Shown here: piece after piece, positions 1 through 6,230 of the stretch
How the letters are laid out: every line of letters starts with the position of its first letter
Position numbering within the stretch: position 1 is the stretch's first letter
Position numbers and translations under genes: made by a program
Origin: JAFNAG01 sp964353465
GTDB taxonomy: Bacteria > Acidobacteriota > UBA6911
Assembly: GCA_964353465.1 (NCBI GenBank)
Contig: CAYGWQ010000303.1
Span: forward strand, 1-6,621
Reading direction: 5' to 3'
Length of the DNA: 6,621 bases
The notes under the pieces: generated by a model
Seen by the model: only the letters and a program-made list of their open reading frames with translations
Databases searched by the model: none
Told to the model about the DNA's origin: nothing

Positions 1-992
1 AATTGGAAGGCGATGTCCGCCCTCCGAAAGCCGATGGCCCGCAGGGTGCCGATCTCGCTGTAGCGCTCGATGATCGAGAAGGTGGTGAGCTTGACCACCA
101 GCAGGATACAGATGGCCAGCAGGATCGCCTCGACCGTCTTGAGCAGCACGTCGAAGCCCAGCACGATCTCGGCGAAGATCGGCGCGTATTGCCTCCAGGA
201 GACCACCTTCAGGTGCGGGTGGTTCCGCGCCAGAAAGGCCTCGATGCGCGGGAGCACCCGACCGGCGGTGCGGGCATCGTGTAGGAAGCCGACCACCTCC
301 GAGGCGAGCGGCTCCTCGTAGCCGACCAGGGCCCGGAAGCCGGCCAGGTCGAAGTACACGCCGCCGAAGCCCCGCGCCTCCCGCGGCATGCTGCGGAAGT
401 CGATCCCGCCCTTCACGGTCACGAAGCGGTCGACGAACTCCGCGTTGCGGTTCGGCAGCAGGAACACGTACTCGCTGCCCACCTTCAGAGACTTGCCTTC
501 CTCGTACTCGTACCAGGAGGCGGCGCAGGCCCCGCTCTCGCCCGCCTCGACCGGCTCGCCCAGGGCGTAATACAGGTCCGAGAAGTTGCGATTGAAGGAG
601 GCCATGTCCATGGCCACGCCCATGAAGCCGCTCTCCGCGTCCTTTTCCCCATAGTATAGCCCGCTGAACACGATGCGTTCCTGCGCCCCGCTCACCTCCG
701 GCTGGCCGGCCAGAAACGCGAGCACTGAGGCGATCTCCTCAGGCGCCAGCATCTCCTTGGGTTCGTAGAAGTAGTAGCCGAAAGTGCCGTCGGTCTCGAT
801 GTCCCGGTGCAGGACCCGGAAATGGCCGGCGACGGCCCGCCCGAACATGTCGGACTGCTTGCGCGAGATGTCCTCGATGAGGTTCTCGAACACGAAGGTG
901 AGGAAGGAGCCCAGCAGGGCGATCAGCAGGATGATGCGGGTGCGCCAGGCGTGGCGGCCCAGGTTCTTCAGGGCCAGGACGAACCGCTCCAT
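1..992 (-). CDS. FtsX/LolCE-family ABC transporter permease, 3' end beyond window
   Basis: This is the membrane subunit of an ABC transporter of the MacB/LolCE/FtsX type, acting in the inner membrane with the ATPase encoded just upstream. The ORF is open from the ATG at 992 to the window edge, giving 330 residues. Residues 19-36 form a first hydrophobic segment (IILLIALLGSFLTFVF). Residues 37-270 are a long mostly soluble stretch in the place of the MacB-type extracytoplasmic domain. Residues 283-305 form a second membrane segment, followed by ERYSEIGTLRAIGFRR (309-324), the cytoplasmic loop typical of FtsX-domain permeases. The remaining segments, normally two more, lie outside the window. 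The start overlaps the ATPase stop by one base (TGATG), implying translational coupling. The family moves lipoproteins, peptides or drugs, or drives envelope mechanics by ATP hydrolysis; the substrate cannot be read here. Family assignment is firm, specific role open. Confidence 0.9.
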   Translation of the reverse strand, partial: MERFVLALKNLGRHAWRTRIILLIALLGSFLTFVFENLIEDISRKQSDMFGRAVAGHFRVLHRDIETDGTFGYYFYEPKEMLAPEEIASVLAFLAGQPEVSGAQERIVFSGLYYGEKDAESGFMGVAMDMASFNRNFSDLYYALGEPVEAGESGACAASWYEYEEGKSLKVGSEYVFLLPNRNAEFVDRFVTVKGGIDFRSMPREARGFGGVYFDLAGFRALVGYEEPLASEVVGFLHDARTAGRVLPRIEAFLARNHPHLKVVSWRQYAPIFAEIVLGFDVLLKTVEAILLAICILLVVKLTTFSIIERYSEIGTLRAIGFRRADIAFQ

Positions 993-1669
993 CAGGCCGC
1001 CTCGACCCGCCCGTCGTGCAGGCGGATGACCTGATGCGCGCGCTGCATGATGCCCGGGTCGTGGGAGGAGAAGATGAAGGTCGTGCCCCGGGAGCGGTTG
1101 ATGCTCTCCATCAGATCGAGCACCTCGGCTCCGGTGCCGGAGTCCAGGTTGGCGGTGGGCTCGTCGGCCAGCACGATCAGGGGGTGGGTGACCAGGGCCC
1201 GGGCGATGGCCACCCGCTGCCGCTGCCCCCCCGACAGCTCGAAGGGCTTGTGCCGCACGTGCTCCTTCAGGCCCACGGCCTCCACCAGCTCCAGCACGCG
1301 CTCCCTCTTTTGGGCCTTGGACAGCTCGCGGTGCAGGATCAGGGGCAGGTGGATGTTCTCGAACACGTTCAGGACCGGCAGCAGGTTGAAGGACTGGAAG
1401 ATGAAGCCCAGGGTCCGGTTGCGGTAGCGGGTGCGCTCCCGCTCCGACAGGGCCTGGATGTCCTGCCCCGCCACCTGGACCGTTCCCGCGGTCGGGGTGT
1501 CGATCAGGCCGATCATGTTGAGAAGGGTCGTCTTGCCGCTGCCGGAGGGTCCGGCCACGCAAACGAAGGAGCCGCTGTGGATCTTGAGGTCGATGTTCTT
1601 CAAAGCCCGGACCACCGTCCTGCCGAGCCGGTAGTCCTTGGTCAATCCGGTGATCGTAATGCCGTTCAT
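992..1669 (-). CDS. ABC transporter ATP-binding protein, LolD/MacB type
   Basis: This is the cytoplasmic ATPase that would power the adjacent FtsX-type permease. All nucleotide-binding motifs are present in 225 residues: Walker A GPSGSGKTT (40-48), Q-loop FQSFNLLP with Gln92, signature LSGGQ (145-149), Walker B IVLADE (165-170), D-loop NLDS (174-177) and H-loop His203. The length and the FIFQSFNLLP and ADEPTANLDS wording match the LolD/MacB/FtsE branch of exporter-type ATPases, which are separate polypeptides of about 220-230 residues. The ATG at 1669 is preceded by GGGAAGG four bases upstream, a usable ribosome binding site. The stop codon shares its last base with the permease start. A 94-bp gap separates the gene from topB upstream; I see no convincing terminator or promoter in it, so transcription from topB is possible. 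The paralog (LolD, MacB-like or other) cannot be settled, so no symbol is given. Confidence 0.95.
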   Translation of the reverse strand: MNGITITGLTKDYRLGRTVVRALKNIDLKIHSGSFVCVAGPSGSGKTTLLNMIGLIDTPTAGTVQVAGQDIQALSERERTRYRNRTLGFIFQSFNLLPVLNVFENIHLPLILHRELSKAQKRERVLELVEAVGLKEHVRHKPFELSGGQRQRVAIARALVTHPLIVLADEPTANLDSGTGAEVLDLMESINRSRGTTFIFSSHDPGIMQRAHQVIRLHDGRVEAA

Positions 1670-1763
1670 TGTGCCTTCCCGAATAGAAACAGCCTGTTCT
1701 CCAGACGGAGGACGGATCTTCTGATTAAACAGTTGAGGATGGTGATGTTGTTACCCTGCGGCC

Positions 1764-3836
1764 TCAGGAGCGGTCCTTTTTTTCCTGCGCGGCGCGGAGC
1801 AGGTCGGCGAGGGTCGAGGTCTCTTTGCTGTCGTCGCTGTACTGACGGATGAGCCGGCGGGTGACGGCCTTCTCTCGCGGGGAAGGCCGGCGGGACAGGG
1901 CGTCTCCTGCGTCGGCGCTCTGTTCGTAGCCGCAGGTGAGGGACTGGCAGACCAGGATCCGGCGGCCCTTCCTGTCCTGAGCCGCCAGCAGCATCCGCCC
2001 GCACACCGGGCAGGGGGTATTGCTCGTGCTGCGGGGCCTGTACTCGGCGGTGCTGGCCTTGACCTGCTCGACCAGCTGGCGGGTGTTCGCCCGAATGTCC
2101 CGGCGGAAGTGCTCGCCGTCCTCGCGTCCTTCGGCGATATCGGCCAGCCGCTGCTCCCAGCGGGCGGTCAGCTCCGGGGAGCGCAGCGGCTCGGGGGCCA
2201 GCTCCAGCAGCTCCAGGCCGCGCGAGGTGGGCACCAGCTCCTTGCCCCGGCGCTCGATGTAGTAGTTGTCCAGAAGCTTCTCGATGATCTCGGCCCGGGT
2301 GGCCGGGGTGCCCAGCCCTCCCCGGGCCAGGGTGCGGGCCAGCTCCTTGTCCTCGACGAAGCGCCCCGCGTCCTCCATGGCGGCTACCAGAGTGCCCTCT
2401 GTATAGCGCGGCGGTGGTTTGGTGAAACTCTGCTTCAACTGCACGTCGTTCACCTTCAGGTGTTCCCCTGGCCGGTGGCTGGCCAGGCTCTGCTCCGGAA
2501 GCTCCTCTTCCCCGCGCTCCTCCTCGTCGAGCTGGCCGGCCACGGCTCTCCAGCCCGCCTCGATCAGGCGGCTACCGCGGGTCACGAAGCGCTCGCCGGC
2601 GGCCTCAGTCAGCAGACGGATGGAGGTGAAGCGGCACGGCGGAGAGAGCACGGCTAAGAAGCGGCGGGCCACCAGCTCCCACAGGGCCCGCTCATCGGAG
2701 CTCAGCGCCTCGGGCCTCACCCGTTCCTCCGTGGGGATGATGGCGTGGTGGTCACGCACCTTGGTGTCGTCCACGAAGCGCCGGCCCGGAGCCAACTCGC
2801 GGGCCAGAAGCGCCTCGGCCTGTTGCTTGTAGCGGGTGCCGGCCAGGGCGCGCAGGCGGTCGGGCAGGGTGGGTACCAGGTCGGAGGTGATGTAGCGGGA
2901 GTCGGTGCGCGGGTAAGTGAGCATCTTGTGCCGCTCGTACAGGCTCTGCAGCACGCTCAAAGTCTTGGCCGCCCCGAAGCCCAGCAGGGCGCTGGCCTCC
3001 TTCTGTAGCGCGGTCAGGTCGTAGGCCAGGGGAGGGGGTTCGCTCTTCTCCTTTTCCTCCACCTCCACAATCACCGCTTCTGCCCCGCGCACCCGCTCGG
3101 CGATTGCACGGGCCTGCTCCTGGTCTTTGATGCGGGTCGCGATGCCCTTGCCCTGCCAGGTGCCGCGGAAAGGCCCGAAGTCGGCGGTGACCGTCCAGAA
3201 AGCCTCCGGGCGGAAGGAGGCGATCTCCTGCTCCCGGTGGGCCACCATGGCCAGGGTCGGGGTCTGCACCCGCCCCGCGGAAAGGCGCGTGTCGTGCCGG
3301 CAGCTCAGAGCCCGGGTCACGTTCAGCCCGATGAGCCAATCCGCCTCGGAACGGCACTCCGCGGCGCGGAACAGGTTGTCGTAGGCCTGGGCCGGCTTAA
3401 GAGCGCGGAAGCCGTCGCGGATGGCCGCGTCGGTCTGGGAGCTGATCCACAGGCGCCGGGTCGTCCCTTTCCAGGCGGCCAGGAGCAGGATCCAGCGGGC
3501 CACCAGCTCTCCTTCGCGGCCCGCATCCGTGGCGATCACCAACTCGCCGACGTCCTGGCGATGGAGCAGGCTCTTGATGGCGTTGAACTGGTGCGCGGTG
3601 CGGTGGATGACCGTGTGACGCATACGCTCCGGGAGCATGGGCAGGCTGTCCAGGGACCAGGTCTTCCAGCGCTCTTCGTAGGCCTCGGGATCGGCCAGCT
3701 CCACCAGATGCCCGAGGGCCCAGGTCACGACGTAGCGCTCTCCTTCCAGGTGGGTCTTGGCCTGCCGGGTGCAGCCCAGGACCCGGGCCAGCTCCCGGCC
3801 GACGCTGGGCTTTTCCGCCAGGACCAGGGTCTTCAT
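1764..3836 (-). CDS. topB: DNA topoisomerase III (type IA)
   Basis: Type IA topoisomerase that cuts one DNA strand through a 5'-phosphotyrosine and passes the other, resolving precatenanes and recombination intermediates. The 690 residues begin with MKTLVLAEKPS, whose Glu8 is the first acidic Toprim residue; the second Toprim motif DAGREGE lies at 104-110. The active-site motif LTYPRTDS (306-313) supplies catalytic Tyr308, and RDHHAIIPT (361-369) is another family block. GLGTPATRAEII (507-518) also matches. A C-terminal zinc-binding module has C609-x2-C612-x17-C630-x4-C635, followed by a charged tail. The zinc module makes the protein slightly longer than the 653-residue E. coli TopB and closer to Bacillus-type TopB. 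Missing cofactor residues: none seen. The ATG at 3836 has GAGG six bases upstream. An insertion sequence lies 77 bp upstream and may have separated the gene from its former promoter or operon. TopB homologues also occur on conjugative elements, but no transfer genes are visible here. Confidence 0.96.
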   Translation of the reverse strand: MKTLVLAEKPSVGRELARVLGCTRQAKTHLEGERYVVTWALGHLVELADPEAYEERWKTWSLDSLPMLPERMRHTVIHRTAHQFNAIKSLLHRQDVGELVIATDAGREGELVARWILLLAAWKGTTRRLWISSQTDAAIRDGFRALKPAQAYDNLFRAAECRSEADWLIGLNVTRALSCRHDTRLSAGRVQTPTLAMVAHREQEIASFRPEAFWTVTADFGPFRGTWQGKGIATRIKDQEQARAIAERVRGAEAVIVEVEEKEKSEPPPLAYDLTALQKEASALLGFGAAKTLSVLQSLYERHKMLTYPRTDSRYITSDLVPTLPDRLRALAGTRYKQQAEALLARELAPGRRFVDDTKVRDHHAIIPTEERVRPEALSSDERALWELVARRFLAVLSPPCRFTSIRLLTEAAGERFVTRGSRLIEAGWRAVAGQLDEEERGEEELPEQSLASHRPGEHLKVNDVQLKQSFTKPPPRYTEGTLVAAMEDAGRFVEDKELARTLARGGLGTPATRAEIIEKLLDNYYIERRGKELVPTSRGLELLELAPEPLRSPELTARWEQRLADIAEGREDGEHFRRDIRANTRQLVEQVKASTAEYRPRSTSNTPCPVCGRMLLAAQDRKGRRILVCQSLTCGYEQSADAGDALSRRPSPREKAVTRRLIRQYSDDSKETSTLADLLRAAQEKKDRS

Positions 3837-3909
3837 GGTGCGCCTCGATTATCCATGGAAGCAGGCCGCCCGCCAAGGGTGCGGCGGAAGCCCGATTGCA
3901 GGTTCGGAT

Positions 3910-3913
3910 CTAG
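3910..3913. repeat. Target site duplication CTAG, left copy
   Basis: The four bases CTAG directly abut the outer CCTG of the left inverted repeat and are repeated exactly beyond the right end. A 4-bp duplication is the norm for IS1380-family transposition. Confidence 0.9.
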
Positions 3914-3930
3914 CCTGCTTATCTCACAAA
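3914..3930 (+). repeat. IS left terminal inverted repeat
   Basis: The sequence CCTGCTTATCTCACAAA agrees with the inverted right end at positions 1-4, 7-9, 11-13 and 15-17 (13 of 17). This is the end distal to the transposase stop codon and nearest topB. Confidence 0.87.
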
Positions 3931-3987
3931 CCGCTCACAGAAGTCGGATTGTGACTGCTCTCCCTTTTCGCAACTTAACAAAGGGGT

Positions 3988-4094
3988 GAGAGCGGACCAT
4001 TTCTTGGTTTTCGCGAGCGGTAATTTGCCTAATAAGCGGGAAATTTACCAAACTCAATGAACTATATCGATATAGACTGGGATCGAGAGCGGAC
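3988..4094. repeat. 10-bp direct repeat GAGAGCGGAC, two copies
   Basis: GAGAGCGGAC occurs at 3988-3997 and again at 4085-4094, both within the IS tail and 97 bp apart (start to start). Transposase can bind repeated subterminal sites in some elements, so these are candidates, but two copies of ten bases could also be chance or a remnant duplication. Confidence 0.4.
4062..4075. repeat. Perfect 14-bp palindrome in IS tail
   Basis: CTATATCGATATAG reads identically on both strands. It lies 70 bp beyond the transposase stop codon and 132 bp inside the left terminal repeat. As RNA it could form a 5-bp stem with a TCGA loop, too weak for a terminator; as DNA it would suit a dimeric binding protein. 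No function is shown. Confidence 0.6.
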
Positions 4095-4144
4095 TTCTCC
4101 CACCGACCTCGGAACCTGCAACTCAAGCTTGATCTCAACCCGCG

Positions 4145-5566
4145 TCAGCACAGCTGCGGGTAGGCCTGCTTCAGGTTCGCCATGATCTTGAAAAAGGTTT
4201 TCTGGTAGGCATAGGCGGAGGACAGGCTGACATAGATCCGGCGGACACTGACCCGAACCTGGGCGCCGATCTTCAACAACTTCAGCCGGATCGTATGACA
4301 CTGGGCTTGGGCAAGTGGCGTTCCCTGCAGGGCCCGTCGTCTCAGTTCACTCAGCAGCACGTAGGCCAGCGAGGAGAAATACAGCCTCAGCTGATTGGCC
4401 TTCATCGTGGCGGAGGAAGTTCGGTCGGCGAACAGGTACAACTGCTGTTCCTTGATCCGGTTCTCCATGTCGCCCCGAGCACAATAATGGGTTTCATACA
4501 GCTCGGCCGCTCCGATCAGATCCCGAGGAAGGTTGGTCACCACAAAGCGAGGATTCTCGCCCTTGGCCAGGTACTCCGCTTTGCCGATCACTCGCCTACG
4601 GCGCGACCAACTGCCCAAGGTCCGGTAGCTGAAATCCTTGAACACGCGCTGGGCTTCATAGCGCTGGAAGTAGCGTTTGCGGGCTTTCTTCAGCTCCTTG
4701 GCCAGGCGTTTCAACAGTCGAGCATTTCTTGCCAATCCAAAGACATAGAAGATGCCGGTCTCTTGTTCGCACCAGCTCATCAGATCCTCCCGGCAGAACC
4801 CGCTGTCCCCCCGCAGGATGATTCTCACCTTGGGCCAGCGCCGGTGGATGCGAGTGACCACCTGCTGGATGTCCGGCAAGGATTCGTGGCCAGGATCCAG
4901 ATTGGCTGTTTTCAGTTTGGCGGTCAGCAAATGATCCCCACAGAAAATGTACAGCGGCAGATAGCAGTAGCAATCATAATAGCCATGGAAGAACCTTCCC
5001 TGTTGATGTCCATGCAGCGGGTCATCGGTGGCATCCAAATCCAGAACGATCTGCCTGGGCGGCTTGCGAGTGCTGTTCAGAAAGGTATCGACAAAGAAGG
5101 CATCCAAAGCCTCGGGGGAGTAGTAGATCTTCTTGTAGTGAAGATTCTCCAGCTTTCCCGCCCCATAGGTCTCCAGGCGGTTCAGGGTGCTTTTCCCGGC
5201 CAACGCCTTGCCACGATCCCGCGCATGCCTCCTGTTCTGCCCGCTGGGATCCAGCTTCCCGCATACGGTAGCCAACAGCGGATCGCGGCGCAGCTCGTCG
5301 TGATCGTTGGTATCCTCGTAACCCAAGCACAACCCCACCGTTCTTTGGGCGACCATCTCTTTCACGGTGTGCTCCAGATAACGAGGATCGCGGCTATCGA
5401 CAAACCACTGGGAGAATTGCTCGATGAACCGATTGGCCAGTTCAACTTCACGAAGCAGCAGGGCACCAGCGTCGGAGGTAATGGTGCCCCCATCGAAGGC
5501 CGCAACGACTTTCTTGGGTCCCAGCCCTTGAAAGTGGAGTTGTTTCGGATTACACTGTGTTTGCAT
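4145..5566 (-). CDS. IS1380-family DDE transposase
   Basis: The protein cuts the element's ends and joins them to target DNA. Its 473 residues are full length for the family. An N-terminal FDGGTITSDAGALLLRE block (24-40) is typical of IS1380/DDE group 1 transposases. The catalytic triad is readable: Asp178 in LDLDATDDPLHG (175-186), Asp254 in LRGDSGF (251-257), and Glu368 in YCARGDMENRIKE (361-373), the last matching the family's Y-x2-RGxxE-N-x-IK-E pattern. The frame is uninterrupted, so the enzyme should be active. The ATG at 5566 is preceded by AAAGG with six bases between, but this ribosome binding site lies in one arm of an inverted repeat (5569-5632), which suggests translational control. 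The base composition is less GC-rich than in the flanking genes. Other DDE families are unlikely given these motifs, the element's ends and the 4-bp duplication. Confidence 0.95.
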   Translation of the reverse strand: MQTQCNPKQLHFQGLGPKKVVAAFDGGTITSDAGALLLREVELANRFIEQFSQWFVDSRDPRYLEHTVKEMVAQRTVGLCLGYEDTNDHDELRRDPLLATVCGKLDPSGQNRRHARDRGKALAGKSTLNRLETYGAGKLENLHYKKIYYSPEALDAFFVDTFLNSTRKPPRQIVLDLDATDDPLHGHQQGRFFHGYYDCYCYLPLYIFCGDHLLTAKLKTANLDPGHESLPDIQQVVTRIHRRWPKVRIILRGDSGFCREDLMSWCEQETGIFYVFGLARNARLLKRLAKELKKARKRYFQRYEAQRVFKDFSYRTLGSWSRRRRVIGKAEYLAKGENPRFVVTNLPRDLIGAAELYETHYCARGDMENRIKEQQLYLFADRTSSATMKANQLRLYFSSLAYVLLSELRRRALQGTPLAQAQCHTIRLKLLKIGAQVRVSVRRIYVSLSSAYAYQKTFFKIMANLKQAYPQLC

Positions 5567-5568
5567 AC

Positions 5569-5632
5569 AGGGCCTTTCTCTTTTGGTATATTTGGTTTGT
5601 GGTGAACGAATTATACCAGAGATGAAGGCCCT
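5569..5632 (-). promoter_or_regulatory. Inverted repeat able to hide the transposase RBS
   Basis: AGGGCCTT (5569-5576) is perfectly complementary to AAGGCCCT (5625-5632), and GGTATA (5585-5590) to TATACC (5612-5617). TCTC (5577-5580) can pair with GAGA (5619-5622) between them. The inner arm contains the transposase ribosome binding site AAAGG. The outer arm lies upstream of the predicted start of transcription, so only RNA entering from outside the element would carry both arms and fold. This is the arrangement that protects IS10 and IS50 transposase genes from read-through; its action here is inferred. Confidence 0.65.
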
Positions 5633-5639
5633 TTTTCTA
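5610..5639 (-). promoter_or_regulatory. Predicted transposase promoter (extended -10)
   Basis: On the minus strand, TGGTATAAT supplies a consensus -10 TATAAT (5615-5610) with an upstream TG one base away, an extended -10. A weak -35, TAGAAA (5639-5634), lies 18 bp upstream. Transcription would start near 5603, about 37 bases before the transposase ATG. The prediction rests on the sequence match alone. Confidence 0.6.
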
Positions 5640-5642
5640 GAC

Positions 5643-5659
5643 TTTATGAAATATTCAGG
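5643..5659 (-). repeat. IS right terminal inverted repeat
   Basis: Read inward on the minus strand this is CCTGAATATTTCATAAA. It lies on the transposase promoter side. The predicted -35 element of the transposase begins only a few bases inside it, so transposase bound to the end could hinder its own promoter (inference). Confidence 0.87.
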
Positions 5660-5663
5660 CTAG
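5660..5663. repeat. Target site duplication CTAG, right copy
   Basis: This matches the left copy perfectly and directly follows the terminal CAGG of the element. It lies one base beyond the stop codon of the membrane-protein gene, so the insertion spared that reading frame. Another CTAG occurs just inside the right end (5637-5640), but the bases inside it do not match the left terminal repeat, so it is not the boundary. Confidence 0.9.
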
Positions 5664-5664
5664 C

Positions 5665-6159
5665 TCATAGGGCCGGCGACGGGAAGCGGAACAGGTGGAA
5701 GGCGTTGGCCACGACCAGCACCAACACGGGTAGGACCAGGAGCAGGATCAGCTGCAGGAAGATGCTGGCACGGCGGGCGTAGCTCACCAGGTTACCGAAG
5801 AAGAACACGAAGGCGGCGGCCAGGAAGTTCAGGGCTTTGCTGTCCAGGAAGAAGAGCTGGCGCGCCCAGTCGGTGAACCACTTCATGAAGCGGAACGGAA
5901 CGACCGTGGCCATGAGGAAGAAGCCGACCACGAAGCTGATCAGGAGAGGCGCCACCAGGTTGCCGCCGCCGAGCACGATCCGCAGGGCGATCAGCGCATA
6001 GGCGATCAGCGTGAGCACCGCGGGGCGGCCCAAGAAGCCCAGCTTGCCCTGCATGAACTGGACGGCCGGCGCGTAGTTGAACACGTAGAAGCCGACCGGC
6101 ACCAGGAACAGCACCCCGATCCAACCGATCACATCGAACGCCCGCTCGTAACGCTCCAT
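5665..6159 (-). CDS. Integral membrane protein of unknown function, about five TM segments
   Basis: I do not recognise this 164-residue protein. It is strongly hydrophobic, with likely membrane segments near residues 10-29, 45-64, 67-87, 104-124 and 132-154. Short charged links occur between them (for example RFMKWFTDWAR around 90-100 and ARR at 128-130). There is no cleavable signal peptide, lipoprotein box or catalytic motif that I can see. The ATG at 6159 is well supported by GGAGG seven bases upstream; that site lies in a palindrome (6166-6179) that could regulate it. A promoter candidate lies directly before it. The stop codon is one base from an insertion sequence, but the frame is intact. 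The upstream neighbour is an SH3-domain protein, and topB would have followed after a 78-bp spacer before the insertion. A role in the envelope is likely from the topology alone; nothing more specific can be supported. Confidence 0.8.
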   Translation of the reverse strand: MERYERAFDVIGWIGVLFLVPVGFYVFNYAPAVQFMQGKLGFLGRPAVLTLIAYALIALRIVLGGGNLVAPLLISFVVGFFLMATVVPFRFMKWFTDWARQLFFLDSKALNFLAAAFVFFFGNLVSYARRASIFLQLILLLVLPVLVLVVANAFHLFRFPSPAL

Positions 6160-6165
6160 TATAGC

Positions 6166-6179
6166 CCTCCGCTCGGAGG
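6166..6179. repeat. Palindrome covering the RBS of the membrane-protein gene
   Basis: CCTCCGCTCGGAGG has two perfect 6-bp arms with two central bases. On the minus strand the downstream arm is the ribosome binding site GGAGG of the 164-residue membrane protein, and the upstream arm CCTCC copies the anti-Shine-Dalgarno core of 16S rRNA. In RNA a 5-bp stem with a 4-base loop would block the site. If transcription starts within the palindrome, it could be an operator at the start point instead. Confidence 0.55.
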
Positions 6180-6208
6180 ATTGTAGTATGATTCGCCCTT
6201 GGCCGCAA
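6180..6208 (-). promoter_or_regulatory. Candidate promoter for the membrane-protein gene
   Basis: On the minus strand TTGCGG (6208-6203) and TACAAT (6185-6180) are separated by exactly 17 bp. The -10 matches consensus at five of six positions, the -35 at only three. The site lies in the 71-bp gap after the SH3-protein gene, where a promoter would be expected. Transcription would begin about seven bases downstream, inside the palindrome at 6166-6179. This is a sequence match only. Confidence 0.35.
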
Positions 6209-6230
6209 GTTTAAGGTGATCGGTTATTTC

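Larger units (their letters stand above)
3931..4144 (-). other. Non-coding 3' tail of the insertion sequence
   Basis: These 214 bp lie between the transposase stop codon and the left terminal repeat. They are AT-richer than the surrounding genes, and I see no believable gene in them. A 67-codon frame is present but has no recognisable motif. The stretch holds a perfect 14-bp palindrome (4062-4075), a 10-bp palindrome TCAAGCTTGA (4123-4132) close behind the stop codon, and a 10-bp direct repeat. No hairpin followed by a T tract, the sign of an intrinsic terminator, was found on the minus strand. The tail may hold transposase subterminal binding sites or act in end recognition, but that is inference. 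Confidence 0.6.
3914..5659 (-). mobile_element. Complete IS1380-family insertion sequence, 1746 bp
   Basis: The boundaries come from the sequence. The left end CCTGCTTATCTCACAAA (3914-3930) and the inverted right end CCTGAATATTTCATAAA (5659-5643) match at 13 of 17 positions. Each end is flanked directly by CTAG (3910-3913 and 5660-5663). Known IS1380-family elements, such as ISEcp1, have short repeats beginning CCT, are about 1.65-1.75 kb long and duplicate 4 bp, so size, ends and duplication all agree. One intact transposase gene fills most of the element, with a 78-bp region on its 5' side and about 230 bp on its 3' side. The element is visibly less GC-rich than topB and the ABC genes, which suggests an outside origin. 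Intact ORF, ends and duplication suggest a fairly recent and possibly active insertion. ISEcp1 is known to drive neighbouring genes from an outward promoter; I see no strong candidate here. Confidence 0.93.

Noticed and set aside
1777..1783. Run of T on the plus strand as a terminator signal
   Set aside because: It lies inside the 3' coding end of topB (Lys-rich AQEKKDRS tail) and is an A run on the transcribed strand's RNA, so it cannot terminate the genes here.
1016..1852. 278-codon plus-strand frame antisense to the ABC ATPase and the end of topB
   Set aside because: Composition is the low-complexity G/Q/L/V/H pattern typical of antisense frames in GC-rich DNA, and the minus-strand genes here are unmistakable.
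3848..3876. TTGGCG-17 bp-GATAAT on the minus strand as a topB promoter
   Set aside because: The spacing is right, but transcription would start only a few bases before the ATG and after the GAGG ribosome binding site that topB appears to use, so the two signals conflict.
3866..3887. GC-rich 5-bp inverted repeat CCGCC/GGCGG in the topB leader as a terminator
   Set aside because: The stem is short, the loop is 12 bases and no T tract follows on the minus strand.
3237..3989. 250-codon plus-strand frame antisense to the 5' part of topB
   Set aside because: It lies opposite the Toprim coding region, has no domain signature and crosses the insertion-sequence boundary, so it cannot be an old gene.
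3935..4138. 67-codon minus-strand frame in the IS tail
   Set aside because: No motif, no clear ribosome binding site, and it overlaps the palindrome and direct repeats; more likely chance coding in non-coding DNA.
4295..5605. 436-codon open frame on the plus strand opposite the transposase
   Set aside because: It is a shadow of the transposase frame: it runs antisense through the catalytic motifs, has no recognisable domain and extends through the transposase promoter region.
5637..5640. Inner CTAG as the true right boundary of the insertion sequence
   Set aside because: Reading inward from it gives GAAAAAGGG, which does not match the left end CCTGCTTAT; the outer CTAG gives a good terminal repeat.
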